Source: Circinella minor
Lineage: Eukaryota; Mucoromycota; Mucoromycetes; Mucorales; Lichtheimiaceae
Length of the DNA stretch: 64,000 nucleotides
Direction: 5' to 3'
Assembly: GCA_016758965.1 (NCBI GenBank)
Contig: JAEPRB010000037.1
Coordinates: 1-64,000, forward strand
The translations under genes were made by a program, and so were the position numbers. Positions 34,397 to 47,061 of the stretch are shown here, one piece after another; within the stretch, counting starts at the first letter, position 1, and every line of letters starts with the position of its first letter. A model generated the notes under the pieces. That model did no database searches and was not told where the DNA came from. It saw only the letters and a list, made by a program, of their open reading frames with translations.

Positions 34397-34855
34397 CTGC
34401 ACGACATTGAACCGTTGCTGCGGATTTAGCTGCGTAACATTAGAAAGTTACTGCGGAACAATTGTAAAAGATATACAAACCCCAACTTTTTAAACCAAAT
34501 AAAAATTATCAAATTATTTATCTATCTAAAGATACATGAATCTTCTATTTTCTATTGACCACTCAACACCGTATATTGGGTTGTTTTAATTATTTTATTT
34601 ATTTAAGAGATTATCATAAAATCCTTATCTTACTTCGCTTATTTTATATATTTATTTGTTGACTACATATTAAGCGTAGTATTTGAATTCAATAACAACT
34701 GAATTCACATTATAAAGACTCAATACATACAGACATAATATCTCTGTACTAGATTTGATTATATAAAAATCATTATCGCTTAACATATATTATCCCAAAA
34801 GAACTTGAGTTATCTCAATAAACAATTACGTTGTAATATACAATAATATTACAGG
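34397..34855 (+). repeat. Possible solo or partial LTR
   Basis: The stretch begins TGCACGACATTG, ends ATATTACA, and is followed by GGTGCTCACTATA, which resembles the primer-binding region of the gypsy element at 9834 (GGTGCTCACTACA). It follows an integrase scrap. No second copy is present in the window, so this is a suggestion from position and border sequence only. Confidence 0.3.
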
Positions 34856-34922
34856 TGCTCACTATAAAAATACATAAGCATCTGTTGTAGCTAAATAAAT
34901 ATATCTACTTATAAATTTTAAT

Positions 34923-36662
34923 ATGAAAACATCCACATCGGCTACAGTAGAGCATGCAACAAACAGGGCATTAGAGGAATTAGCAGCAATATTACCTCAG
35001 TATAACCGATCTCCTGCAGAATTTCCCAATATGCCTCAACTTCAACTACACCAACAAAACCCACATGTTCTTAATCGCCTATTGAAGGATGAGATGAGGT
35101 ATAACCATTGACAACTTCGAGAACATGTAGCACAGATTGAATTAGACTTCAGTAACGGTTAGCATGAGGTTTATAATCAAGTAACACAAGCTATTCAAGA
35201 AAGTATTCATGGTGATCATGAGAATCTTCCTGAAAATGGCTGAATATTTTTTCTTGATGGTCCAGGTGATACAGGTAAAACCTTTGTCTATAATGCATTA
35301 TTAGCTTATGTTCGATCTTAAGGTGAAATTGCTATTCCTATTGCTTCTTCTGGAGTTGCTGCAACACTTCTTAGAGGTGGTTCCACTGGACATAGTCGCT
35401 TTGGTTTACCTCTAAACTTACAAGAGGATACCACATGTAATATTCATATTCAAAGTCCACAGGCTGAAATATTACGCAGAGCATCTCTTATAATCCGGGA
35501 TGAAGCACCTATGACACATAGATTTGCTTTTGAAGCAGTTAATAGACTCTTGCAAGATATTATGGGTACGGTTGATCGTCGCTATAAACACATCCCATTT
35601 GGTGGTAAAGTTGTTGTCATTGGTGGTGATTTTAGACAAACTTTGCCAATTGTCCCTCATGGAAATAAGGCTGATATTTTATTGCTTCTTTGACAAATTC
35701 ACGATTATTTCAACATTTTCAACGTGTACGTCTTACAGAAAATATGCGTGTTCAAAGAGGTGCTGATCCAAGAACAGTAGAACAATTGCAGGAATTTGCA
35801 GAGTATCTATTGCGTATTGGTGAAGGTTGGGAAATCAGGTTCTTTAGTTCCAGGATCTGATGCCATCCAAGTAGAACTCCCTTTGGAAATCTGTGTACAA
35901 ACATCCAGTTTAGATACAATCATTAACATTGCTTATCAGAGTTGCAAGATCAATACATGACAGTAGGATATATGACAAGCTGTACTATTTTAGCACTATA
36001 CAATAATGATGTCAGGACCTTGAATGATGCAGCACTTGAGTGCTTCCCTGGAAATATACATGAGTACCTTTCATTTGATAAAATTGTTGATTCTGAAGCA
36101 TTTGCCTCAACGCATCCTCCAGAATATCTTCATACAATTAATCTTTCCAACTACCCACCACATAAGCTTTCACTCAAATTACATCAGCTGATTATGCCGC
36201 TACGTAATATAAACCCTCGCAAAGGCCTTTGTAATGGCACCTGACTTCTCTGTCGTAGCTTTGTGCTGCATGTTTTAGAAGCTGAAATTGCTGATGGTGA
36301 TTTTGCAGGTATCTGTTTTTTAAACATTCGCTCCGCTGTTCGCACTTATAACTGACTGTTTTTTTTAGGTGAAATTGTATATATACCAAGAATTAGCTTA
36401 CCACTTAGCTTATGTTGACATCGATTTCCAGTAGTTCCTGCATTTGTTATTACCATTAACAAATCGCAGGATCAAACTCTCAATCGTGCTGTACTTTGTC
36501 TTTTTTAACCGGTCTTCACTCATGATCAGCTATATGTGGCATTATCTAGAGTACGCAAACCCGATTTACTCTCAATATGTCTTCTTCCTCCTGAACCTAC
36601 AATACAATAACAATCTTCTCCGCCTCGAACAGCAAGTGATGTTTACCAACAAGCTCTATTAA
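34923..36662 (+). pseudogene. Helitron Pif1-like helicase, C-terminal half, decayed
   Basis: Helitrons move by rolling-circle replication with a protein that joins a Rep nuclease to a Pif1-type helicase; only helicase parts remain here. Readable motifs in order: FFLDGPGDTGKTFVYNALLA (Walker A, about 35252-35310, with Asp where Gly is usual), IPIASSGVAATLLRGG, AHS/GHSRFGLPLNL-type segment and IIRDEAPMTH (Walker B, Arg for the usual Trp, about 35490). Next come GGKVVVIGGDFRQTLPIVP, then RVRLTENMRVQRGADP, YLSFDKIVDSEAFA, LMPLRNINPRKGLCNGT-like and FVITINKSQDQTLNRAVLC. DQLYVALSRVRKPDLLSICL ends the series. Stops lie at about 35109, 35161, 35241, 35320, 35693 and 36241, with frameshifts near 35700 and 35830. 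No Rep domain was found upstream. Confidence 0.8.
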
Positions 36663-36849
36663 CAATAAACTCTTAACAATCTTCAAACTAATAAGCAAAA
36701 AGCAGAGTAAAACACTTTAAAACAAGAGTATGTTTTATATTCACACCAATCATAATCTATAATATGGTAAAGTTTTTTTAAGCAATACACTATAAATCAA
36801 TTTCAAAATCACAAACAAGTATTGATTTTATATTTATATTTTATATTTT

Positions 36850-36930
36850 ATGCAATGGGGGTTTGGGGGCTTTGTCCCCAACGAGACTTCGAGCCGGAGC
36901 GCCGAAAGTGTTGACACAAAGCTAAGATAT
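36850..36930. other. GC-rich hairpin region, candidate Helitron 3' end
   Basis: In an otherwise AT-rich stretch, GGGGGTTTGGGGGCTTTG is followed by TCCCCAACGAGAC and GAGCCGGAGCGCCGAAAG; GGGG-CTTTGT-CCCC can fold. It lies about 190 bp after the last helicase motif, and CTAAG follows near 36925. Helitrons end in a GC-rich hairpin shortly before CTRR, so this may be the terminus, but spacing and the flanking A/T insertion site do not fit cleanly. Between it and 37237 I see no gene. Confidence 0.35.
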
Positions 36931-37237
36931 AATAATACGTAATGAATTGGTGAGCTCTTATTTTGTATAAAAACTGATGGCATTTATATATATATAATGG
37001 TTATATTTCTCGATAATTCATATGATAGCTTGGCATCTTGTAAGAATGTCATGTTATTTTGCTTAATATATATAATAATTTCTTGTAACTTAGCATTATA
37101 TAATATTGATGGATTCTTATTAGTCGGATATTTCACTCTTCTCCTCTTCTCCTCTTTTTTGGATACCCATACACATGATATGCGAGCCGAATTTTGTGAC
37201 CAACCTGGGGGATTTATACATTTTATTATTGTTACTA

Positions 37238-38094
37238 TTAATCAGTTTTACTTTTAGCTACTTGCTTTGCATGACCAATTAACTTAATAGTGGAGGCAAA
37301 ACCAAAAAGTGTAGTTGAAATTGTCCATTTGCATATATTTTTCGGACTATACCAACCACGACGTAAACAAATGCCATATGCCACTACGCCTTGCACTAAA
37401 TGAGCGGTCATAGCCATGTTCCAAAGGAAATGTATGATACGATCACCAATAAGATGTTTAAATTCCAATATCGCAGAAGGAAAGTGCCTTAAAAGATATT
37501 CATCAGACGCAAAATTCAATAAACCAAGTGCTATCAAACCAAATGTAATCCATACTTGATGATATATTTCTGCATGATAAAATACATTCTTTTCGACGCT
37601 ATCACTGTCACTGTTGTTGTTGGGTAAGGTATGTAAATTATCAGCTGCTTGTGCTTGAAGGGCTTTTGCAATTGCTTTTAATGGCGGTGGACCTGATAAT
37701 GAGCTTGGCTATAATATATTATATACTATGGGTTAGCGTTTTGATATATTTTGATTTAGAAATTGAAACGTTCACATACCAATCCTAATGCAATTTCTGC
37801 TTCTGTTGCCATATTTTCCAATACAGGACGAATTTCTTCACGTTTTGTTAATAGTATAGGAAATTCAATAAATACTTCATGGTCATTATTTTTATTATCC
37901 TCGTTCGGTAACTTGTAGGATACTGTAAAACCTTTGGCATTAATATTTTTAAATGTTGCAGATACTGCATTATCCACTTTGGCGAAATATCGAACATACG
38001 CTAAATTCGTGGCTATTATTATTTTTTTTATCAAGTCAGTTTTTTTTTTTGACATTTTTGAAATCATTTTAAATGAAAATGTTTGTTAATGGCA

Positions 38095-38126
<32 letters not shown>

Positions 38127-38188
38127 CCTTCTTGGACACTCATGTAAGCTGAGATGGGTCCACTATGAGGTGCTATAGGATCAGACAT
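37238..38188 (-). CDS. DUF2470-type integral membrane protein
   Basis: Three exons on the minus strand (38128-38188, 37780-38012, 37238-37708) join in frame to 254 residues starting MSDPIAPHSGPISAYMS. The first half matches what I know as DUF2470, a domain related to haem-iron utilisation proteins: NLAYVRYFAKVDNAVSATF, KGFTVSYKLP and REEIRPVLENMATEAEIALG. The second half has several hydrophobic segments (VWITFGLIALGLLNFA, FLWNMAMTAHLVQGVVAYG, ISTTLFGFASTIKLIG) that should span a membrane, the layout of fungal DUF2470 membrane proteins. The biochemical role is not known. Intron 1 holds a run of AAT triplets on the plus strand. The short first exon was set by the conserved start and by the frame across the splice (GAAG|CC gives Glu-Ala). 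Confidence 0.8.
38095..38124. repeat. AAT microsatellite in an intron
   Basis: About ten AAT units inside intron 1 of the DUF2470-type gene. A similar run, about 35 bp of AAT/AATA, lies in an intron of the V-ATPase subunit C gene at about 47027-47061. Confidence 0.85.
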
Positions 38189-38298
38189 GATGCAAATATA
38201 TTTTTAAATGAAATGAGAAAAAGGACCTGGTATTTATTAATAATAATATTAAAAAAGGAAATAAAGAGAAAAGAAGAAATAAGTTCAAAGATTTTTAT

Positions 38299-38754
38299 TT
38301 ATTTGTTCAATTCCTTTAACTTTTTTGTCATGGTATCTTGTTGTTCTGTAATATAATGAAAAAAAAACCCTTGTATTAGGAATATATATAGCAATGAAAT
38401 AGAGGAAATCCAAGTAGCTTACGTTTTGTAGCAGATTTTACAGCATTTTTATCTTTTGCAAGAAAAAAAACATTACTTGATGGGACCATCCTTTCATATA
38501 AACGCTAATTATTTTTAGTTGGTTATATAATTCACCCATATACAATTTATTATTATAGTTTTAAATAATGAACAAATACCGCTTTTGGATGAACAGTTGA
38601 TAATTCTGCTTCAAGTACTTTCAATTCTTGAAGCTATATATATATATATTATATTCGTTATTAACAATAATAATTCATATAGTATTACGTTTCTAACAAG
38701 TATATAGATGCATTATATTACCTGATGTTGTAATATATCTTTTTCAGTTGGCAT
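38299..38754 (-). CDS. 71-residue prefoldin-like protein resembling ASDURF
   Basis: Four small exons (38722-38754, 38580-38633, 38423-38504, 38299-38345) join in frame: 33+54+82+47 nt make 72 codons including the stop. The protein starts MPTEKDILQHQLQELKVLEA, continues ARLYERMVPSSNVFFLAKDK and ends in a Lys-rich helix (DTMTKKLKELNK). Two helices around a NVFFLA turn are the beta-prefoldin patt​ern. It recalls human ASDURF, a small prefoldin-like subunit of the PAQosome co-chaperone, which has a comparable SNIFFLA segment. If so, it acts in the cytoplasm in a prefoldin-like complex that helps assemble large protein machines. All splice sites are GT-AG. No single exon is long enough to be noticed as an ORF, so automatic annotation may miss the gene. 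Confidence 0.65.
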
Positions 38755-39289
38755 TATTGATGAATTAAAAAAAGAGGGAGAAAGAGAAAAGATAAGAAAA
38801 ATAATTTAGACTGAGTTTTTATAAAAATGGTAAACTTCGAGAACAAAGCCATCGTTTTTTTAATATAAGGAAGAGGGGAAAAAAAAGTAAATTAGGAACG
38901 AATTTCAAGAAATTGTGAGGGTGTAGGTGTGCAAATGTGGGTGGTACAAAAAAAAAGTTCAAATTAGAAGAAAAGATGATGCATTTGTTGAATTTTTTTT
39001 TTTTTGGTTTGTCTAAATCCATCGTTTTTTGTTTGTTTTGCAATAAGGAAAAAAGAAAGGAACAAATGACATATAATATAATGGGTGTTTTACAAGGTGT
39101 GACGAGAAAAAAAAAGAGAAAGAAAGAGAGAGAAAGAAACGGAAAACAGAAAGGAAGAGTGAAATCAGAATGACGAAGAAAGGTGAGAAGGGTGGGAGGG
39201 GGTATCCAAATCAATAGTGGACGAAAAGTAAAGGTATTTGTTATTGTTTTTCTGTAATAAGATAAATGATATATTCGATAAATGGATTA

Positions 39290-40472
39290 TTATACTAAAG
39301 CCAATTCTAATGTCCATGTACGTCTGGCCCACAATCGAACTTTTTGTCCTTGTATTTCGTTCGTCGTTCCATCCCACCAGCATTTTCTCTAGTTTATTAT
39401 TATTATTATTAATATCATGAATACATTTAAAATATAAATATATTATAATGCTATTGTAGTCCATTGTGAATGAGTGCTTTAAAATAAAAGAAAAACGACT
39501 TACCGCGGGTTTTCTCCAAAACAATAAAAGCTTTTGAGCAGTTGCCATGTGATTATCAGGACCAGTTGTCTTTAGAAGGACCAAAGCCATGCTAACTACA
39601 CATGTACGCATTGGTTCCAATTCTCTATATCCCCATCGATCATCACGCATAAATCCAGCATCACAAAGCATATCAATTAAATGTTGTTCAGCAATATTAT
39701 TTTCTCTTGATATATTCTTTTGTAAAGCATCAAATATTTGATCATGTTGCTTTAAATGATGTCCACAAGCTACTTTTAATTGTACCATATCTATGCCTCC
39801 ATTTTTTTTGTTCTTTTCGGGTGATGTTATTGTTGATTCGGTTGTTGATCCATTGGTAGGAACACAGAAATATTCCAATTCTTCACGTAAAACAATAATA
39901 GGCTGTTTTGTTAATAATGGATAAAAAACAGAAGAAGTGGCTGTAGCTGCTGCTAATTGTTGATGATAACGTTCAGAAGAATCTTGATCTCCTCCTTCTT
40001 CGGTATTATTATCAGTATTTGATTTTTCATGCTGTTCTCGAGCATATTGATAAAACCGTAAAACATAATCCAAGCAATGTGGATCGAAATCAACATAGTT
40101 GACTTGTTCTTCAATGCCACCGACAGAATCGCGTGAATGATCTTCATACTCATCGTCTTCGTCCAAGTCATCGTCATGTCGTCTTTGACGTCGGCCATCA
40201 CTTTCTTCCTCTTCAGTATTACCACCAAGAATTAAACCATTAGGAAACATGGCAATTAATAAACTTTCTGGTAAATTGACCAAAGTATCTCGATCCAAGT
40301 CAACCCGTGATCCTCTTAAATCTAACTTGAGTCGTTGTGGAATAGCATCTTCTGGATTATCATAACCGTCGTCTTCGACTTCATGTTGTTGATATATTAA
40401 GTCATCTTGACCGCTATTACCACTGTTATCCGTCGGCTCAGGGACTTGAAGAATAGGTGATTCCGAAGACAT
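39290..40472 (-). CDS. Whi2-like BTB/POZ-fold protein
   Basis: Two exons (39504-40472 and 39290-39388) encode 355 residues. After an acidic N-terminus comes LKLDLRGSRVDLDRDTLVNL followed by PESLLIAMFPNGLILGG, the BTB/T1-like signature of yeast Whi2 and its fungal relatives. An Asp/Glu-rich loop (about residues 90-120), VDFDPHCLDYVLRFYQYA and PIIVLREELEYFCVP follow. The second exon starts RKCWWDGTTNEIQGQ, a conserved end segment of this family, which fixes the intron. Whi2 in Saccharomyces works with Psr1 phosphatase in the stress response and dampens TORC1 under amino-acid limitation; a similar role is inferred. The start is the first ATG after a stop-containing T-rich leader. Reading through the intron would give a false longer C-terminus, because the intron stays open in that frame. 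Confidence 0.8.
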
Positions 40473-41708
40473 TATTATTATTCTTTTTTTTCCCTCTAAT
40501 AAAAAGAAGTGAAAAAAAGAAAAAAAGAGTGAAACCCGAGGTTTTGGAAAGACGGTGGGAAGGAGAAAGAAATAGAATACAAGTTATATGAAAAGAAAAA
40601 ATTATAGAGAGTGAGTAAAATAACTTTTCTTTTGTTTTGGAGGTCGAAAAAAAAAGGTTACACAAATATAGTATCGCGTTATAACTATTGCTGCGGGAGT
40701 TACTGGAGAAATATATATGCTGTGTAAAAGTTATTACGAGTAAAAATTCTAAACTATTATTACTATTATTCAAAAAATCATATAAAAAAAGCATGTAAAT
40801 ATTTTAGTCTCTTGGCAGCAACTGTCGGCATGAAAAATAATATAATAGTCTCCAGGGCAACAAAATATTACCTTTTTAAAAATCAAACTGGATAGGAGAA
40901 TATCGGTCTCGCTTTGCCATTGCCATTATATCTTCTACTGCAAAATAAAAGAGTTTGATAGCGCGTTTCTAAAATATACTACTAGATAGAACCAGCACAG
41001 CATAACAACTATCGGTTATTAATTAAGGGAGTTATAAAACATCAATATTAAAAAAGAAAAACAAAGGAGCTCCATTTTGCACCAAACGAGTTATTATATA
41101 TGAAAAACTCTTGTTCATGAACTTCAAAAGTTTCGTAGATAAAATGCATAATGCCTTTTGAACTTATAACGTTTTCATCAACTTCAAAATTTTGTCGGCT
41201 TTTTCTAACCTAATTTTTGATAACGCATATAGCAATTTAAACATACTTAATGTTGCACTAACTCGTGGTATCAAAGTACTCAACTTTTTTTTTTCAAATA
41301 ATATCTATAGTATTGTGTTACATGATGTTTCCATTGCTGGAAACAATACTACTCACTTCTTTACATGACCTTGGTTGTAAACAATGATATGCGTTATTCC
41401 ACAAAGATGAAAGAAAATTACATGAAACAAATACAAGTTTAACATGCCATAATATATCTGCGTACCCAATAATCAATTTATTACTACGCGTTATGAAGTT
41501 AGAGGGAGTTGTTATTGTCGTTACATTATAGTCCTAATTCATTATTTCTTTTACTACAATTTTATCTTTTTTTCTTAATGAATTACGAGAATCTTCTATA
41601 AAATAATTATAAAAAAGTTCCCAATATGACACTATGGAAATTAGTTGATATTATTATATAGGTAGCTTCCTTATTTATTTGTACAATAAAATGTGTCTCA
41701 AGACATAT
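40473..41708. other. Intergenic region
   Basis: This lies between the Whi2-like gene start and the 3' end of the zinc-finger gene. It is AT-rich and holds no coding frame or RNA gene that I recognise; it presumably contains the Whi2-like promoter and the zinc-finger gene terminator. Confidence 0.5.
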
Positions 41709-44700
41709 TCATTTCAATTTCTTTTTCTTACCATCGAAACTTAATCTTTTCCCTTTTGAATCATAAAATTCATATCGACGTACCCTTGATATGTCGCATT
41801 CTGGAAAAGGAATGGAATGTACTTTTCGAAAATGCTGATAAAGTGTTCCATGATTAAGATATTTTGTATCACACCCTTTATACGGACAATAACCCAATAT
41901 TTTAAATTCTACTCGTTCTAAATATATACGAGTTAATTCATATTTTTTTTAGTACAGATTATTGAAATAGGATTGTTGTTACTGTTGTTAAATTTAAGTT
42001 TCCCATATACTCGCATAGGGTTTTCATTTCCTCTACTTCCACTGCCTTGTCTTGAGCAAACATGTCCTCTCAGGACGCCGTGCTCACTTTGAGACGTTAT
42101 ATATAAATGAATTTAAATGTTGTTGAATTCTATTTGGAACTTATATAAATTACCTCCATTTTTATAGTGAACAATAATTTCTTCATTATCCTTCAATATA
42201 TTACGACACCTCTTGTCTATATCAATATAACAGCAACAATAATTATATAGTGTTTTAGATGTAGCATCATTAGAATTTTTTGTGTTTGGCTTTTTGCTCC
42301 TTCGTAATATATGAACAATGATTTCCAATTTTTTTTTCCGTTTTTACATACCTTCAAAATTAATCTTCTTTCCGGATTTGGTTAAAAACTCATATTGGCA
42401 AACAGCAAGTAGAGAAGGGAAACGTATAAAGTGGCACGTACGAATATGTTGATAAAAAAAATTAGGAGAATAATTACTGCTTTCATACCAGCATGCCTTA
42501 TAAGGACAATATCTTTGATTCCCTTTACAAATATTATATAGTTAATAACTTTAATTATTAGAAAATGTATATCAATTTTTACATATATTTGAAATTTGTT
42601 ATTCTATCTTTAATAATTTTATTATTTACCACCGTTTAATATTGTTTCTTCATCAAGTTCTTTCATACGAAACATTTCACCCTCCTTGAGTATATTACAA
42701 CATTCCTCTATATTATTTATATACACAAGTAGAATAATTAGCATGTATTAGTAGTAGTAAAGAATGGTAGTTTGAATATAATATATTATCCACAAGGACA
42801 AAACACATAAAAAGATCATTTCTCTTACTATCAAAAAAGATGGGTTTCCCTTTTTTGGTTGTAAACTCATAATATCCGTGTTTCAATGGAGGAAAGACAT
42901 CACAGTGTTGCCTTCGAATATGCTTAAAGATGCCACCACGTGACTTAACTGTCAAATAACATCCAATATATGGGCAGAAGAAAGGTCCTGGTTTGATTGT
43001 TTTATTGTTCATTGATATATGTTATAGTTTTTGTTGGTTATTGATTCCTTATTTTATCCACTCCTACAAACTCCTTATAATATTTATAAACATACCTTCT
43101 CTATAAATCGATACCTTTTCACCTTGTTTCAAAGTATTTCGTCCTTTTTCTGATAGATTACAGATAAAATGAAAAATGAATTTTTTTTCGTGTCATTCAC
43201 ACAACATAATACCTAATAATAGCAAATGAAATAATTTTACCATTCAACTTGAAAATTGTTCCCGAACTACTTATATAAGTTATATACGTCCTTAAAGAAT
43301 ACTTATCCACTTTTTGAGAGAACTCTGAAAAATGCTCAGTCCTAGTATGTTGGAGAACCTTTATTCGGCTTTTGTTTCGCATTGTACATCCTTTATAGGG
43401 ACAGTGAAGAAGATGGCTTTTTGAATCTGTTTTTTTTACAAAATAATAATTATAGTAACATTACAAGAATCTTTTTATTAACCCATTGCCTCATTATTTA
43501 TCTGTTGTTTCCAAGATAATACATTCTTTAAATAAAAAGAGTTGATACTAACGCGAGTTATTTTTCTCATATTCTTCATCTTCGCTGTCGTTGTCTTCTT
43601 CACTGTCGTCATCTTGTTCGCTGTCGTCGTCTTGTCCATTTTGTGTATTATTTTTACTACTATTAAGTTGATGTCTTCTCGTTCTCATCAATTCTGTTTT
43701 TAATCTAGTTGTCCTGCCTTTGTGATCTATATTTATATAACAAAAAAGCAAGAGTGGATTAAAGATTTCTATTTCTAATAATGTAGTATAATATGCTGTA
43801 GTATAATATGCTTATATCTTACCTTTGTAACTAAAATCGTTTGGATCAGCTTCCTCTACACTTTCGGATTCATCAGTGTCCGATTCCTCAGCTTCTGACT
43901 CTTCTTTGTCATCTTTATTTTCTACAGCTTCGGATTCATCAGTGTCCAATTCCTCAGCTTCTGATTCTTCTTTGTCATCTTCGCTTTTTCCAGCTTCGAG
44001 TACTTTTTGCTCTTCGTCTTCAAGCTTTTCTTCTGGTTCTTCAAATGTCGGTTCATTAAATTTTGGTAAATCCATTACTGGTTCTTCATCTGTCAACGGT
44101 TCCAGTTTAATATAATATTCAGTAACCTTCTCGGAACGCTTTCGTTTTTTAGATCCCTTTCTTCCAGATAAAGATTTCTTCCTTTTCTTTTTTAATATAT
44201 TTTCCTCCTCGCTACTACTATGAGTAATATCTCCCATGTTATTATCCAATGCTTTCTGTCGTTCATTTTCTGATTCACCTGTTGTTGGTTCTTCCTCGAT
44301 ATGGTGTTTTTGCTTTTTATTCTTAATGCTTTTTTCCCTTTTAAAAGAGCTTGGTGATGATGATGATAATAAATATTCCTTCTGCCTTTTCTGGGCTCGG
44401 GTAATAATCGAGACTTCACTAACTTTATATTAATAATGTTAGATACCCAAGGAACGCGTCGTTTTTTTCCCCTCCGGTTTTTTTTTTTTACCTTTCTTTT
44501 TGGATCGTGATCGTTTTTTTGGCTTTGATAAAATAGTTATCATCTGATCTGAATGTTCTTCTTCGATACCGTTCTTAATTTGACCAAAACTTCTTGTTGG
44601 ACTACCTGTTTTTAAAAGTTTTCCGTAAATGCAAAAAAAACAGTTGAGGCAATTATGTTTAGTTTCGATAAATACAATGTTCTTATTCAATCTCGAGTAT

Positions 44701-44784
44701 TTTTTTTGTTATACCATTATCATTATCAGGGTTGTGCTCCCCTGACCATAGTTTCGTTACAGCATTTTTAACAAATGAAAACAT
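41709..44784 (-). CDS. Modular zinc-finger protein with four finger-plus-tail units, 11 phase-1 exons
   Basis: Exons: 44715-44784, 44492-44605, 43823-44422, 43553-43726, 43241-43426, 43096-43149, 42829-42987, 42630-42707, 42352-42522, 42154-42216, 41709-41917. They sum to 1878 nt, 625 residues. All ten introns fall after the first base of a codon (phase 1). The N-terminal third is basic then acidic, with basic patches (KKPKKRSRSKKK-like, KKRKRSEK; likely nuclear signals) and a repeated EESEAEE(L/S)DTDESE stretch. Four units follow. Each has a finger C-P-Y-x-x-C...H-x-R-x-x-H or close, then Y-E-F...G-K...F, and the first three add a short tail exon (KGRNTLKQGE, KECCNILKEGE, KRCRNILKDNE). The four fingers contain CPYKGCTMRN, CPYIGCYLTV, CPYKACWYES and CPYKGCDTKY. 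It is probably a nuclear DNA- or RNA-binding protein. I know no named family. Confidence 0.75.
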
Positions 44785-45682
44785 GATTGGAGAAAGTTAA
44801 AAAAAAAGGGATAGGTACTAGGGTGGGGAAGGAAGGAAGATGCAGGATTCATCTGAGTTACTAGGCGACAACTTTAAACTTAAAATCCCGTTTGAGAAAT
44901 CCTCTCGGGCTGCATGGTATGTAGACAGGTAGAAGGTGTAAATATAAATCATCTAAACATATATATGCTATTATTATTAGTGTACCTTAAATAGCTGTTT
45001 GGTTCATTATCACTATTGATAAATTGATAGATACTTTATGTGTAAAGCATATATCAACACTTTTGCAATAATTTACTTTTACGTATAAGCCTGATAATTT
45101 TATGATTACTACGTACCAGCAGTATTAACAGGTCAGAAAAGCAAGTTATGTAAGCCAGTTTGTATAAAATAAAATGGTTGTAGAACTATTTTCAGTTAAT
45201 GGTAGGTATGCATGATTGTTGCTATCGCGTGATAATGATGATTGACTTGTACTGTATCTTTGAGGTATTGTTAGACAAAGGAACTACAAATAAAAAATAC
45301 CATGTGGTCAGGCTGATTAACAGCGTCAAAAAAAATATGCTGCCTTATATGACAATAGTATTTATCAATTACTGCTTTTGCATAAGCTATGCTCATAATT
45401 TTCGTTTGAACACACACACACACACACATTGAAGGTTCTGTTTGTCATAGATGAAATGTGATGGATAATAAATAAAATGATAGTATAGTATAGAAAACAA
45501 CCTTATCAGAATTAAAAATAATAATTCATGTAAAAAGTTATTTAGAGTAGACTACATTTTTTATACACGGTCTCTTTCTTTTCTTTTTTTTTTAAAAAAA
45601 AAAAAAAAAACAAATGTCTCTCTTTTTTTAATACATGTAGATAAGTATACTACATTACTCTTTTCTTTTGGTGTTATTGATT
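44785..45682. other. Intergenic region
   Basis: AT-rich sequence between the zinc-finger gene start and the end of the V-ATPase subunit C gene. A CA microsatellite lies at about 45411-45428, and T and A runs lie at 45580-45610. I see no gene. Confidence 0.55.
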
Positions 45683-47030
45683 CTATCTACGCTCCAAATC
45701 AAATTCAAGCTCAAATTGAACATAAGGTCTATATCCAGAACTATTGACGGATTGTAATTCATGATCCAATATTTCTTCTGTATTGTTTTCTTGTCGTTGC
45801 TTATTCAAACCGTGTACACCACCCAGATGACCGTATTGTTCTACAAGAGTTTGATCTACTTTGGCTTCAAACTTGGGTTCAGCCTATAATGAAACAAAAC
45901 AAAAATTGATATTTATGCAGAAGTCCAGATGTCAGTTATTAATACTAAGTAATATAATATGGAACAAAAATTAAAAAAATAATTTCTTTTTTTTACCGCA
46001 ATAGTAACGGCAACAAATTCTATTGGCAAACCAAAACGAAGAACAGATTCGACAAAGACACGAAGAGCTTTCAAATGAACCCACGAAGAAAACATTTCAC
46101 CAAAGTTAGTTCTAGCCAAACGAATTAACTCTGTTTGTTGTTCACGTTCTGCTTCCTCAGTTTCTCGAAGTTCACGTTCTTGTTCCTTCAATGCGTCCTC
46201 ATCAAACTTGAATTCTCTCACAATGAACCTAAATTATACATATACTGATAAGAATTTTTTTACACGTGCGTGTGTGTGTGTGGATGAATGATAAGTATGA
46301 GACAAAAAACAAATTTTGACTAAAGACTTACTTTTCTTCGCGAGCCTTGTGGGTGAATTCTTCTACGACACGTTTGAACAATGTGATGGAAAATAATCCA
46401 TATTCCGAGTCTTCTGCAATTTTACTTGTATAATAAAAATATAATATTTTAAGCATTTAATACGGAAAAAAAATTATATTGTTGAATCAAGTTTAATACA
46501 CTTCTCAAATAAACTTACATGGAAGAGCGAGGGACAATCATGGAAGTAAGGGTTTCAAAAGAGTTATTCCATTGCTTGTATTGAGATCTATTGCAATATA
46601 TATGTATATATGTATGTTTAATAAAAAAAAAATTCACAAATAAATCAATCGAGATACTTACTTTGGTACAGCAACGAATAATGTGGTCAAGTATTCGGAA
46701 TTCAACACACAATGTTCCTTCTTTATGATGCCATTCAAATTCTTAACTGATAAGTTACCACTAGATAATTATGTTACATTATATATTGATGGCGTCAGTA
46801 AATAATATACTATCCCTTCACCTCCCTTCTCTCTTTCTATTTATCCATTTCAATTAAATCGTACGTTTGCTTTCGTTGAAGTGCTTGAAGAGCATTCTTA
46901 TTTTGGGTATACGTATTCAACTTTGTTTTAATCAAGTTATCCATTGATGTCATTTCCTAGATAATGATGAGTAAATAGGTTTCTATTTATTAGTAACCAA
47001 AAAAAAGAGATCTTACTTATTAAATAAATA

Positions 47031-47061
<31 letters not shown>

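Noticed and set aside
38819..39214. 132-residue minus-strand frame and the opposite Lys-rich frame at 38.9-39.2 kb
   Set aside because: T-rich and A-rich composition only; it lies in the 3' flank of the Whi2-like gene.
43841..44115. Ser-rich plus-strand frames
   Set aside because: They are the antisense of the acidic repeat in the zinc-finger gene.
46515..46760. Apparent frameshift in V-ATPase subunit C exon 5
   Set aside because: A recount of the bases (GTGTG before TTGAA) shows the frame is kept into LNSEYLTTLFV.
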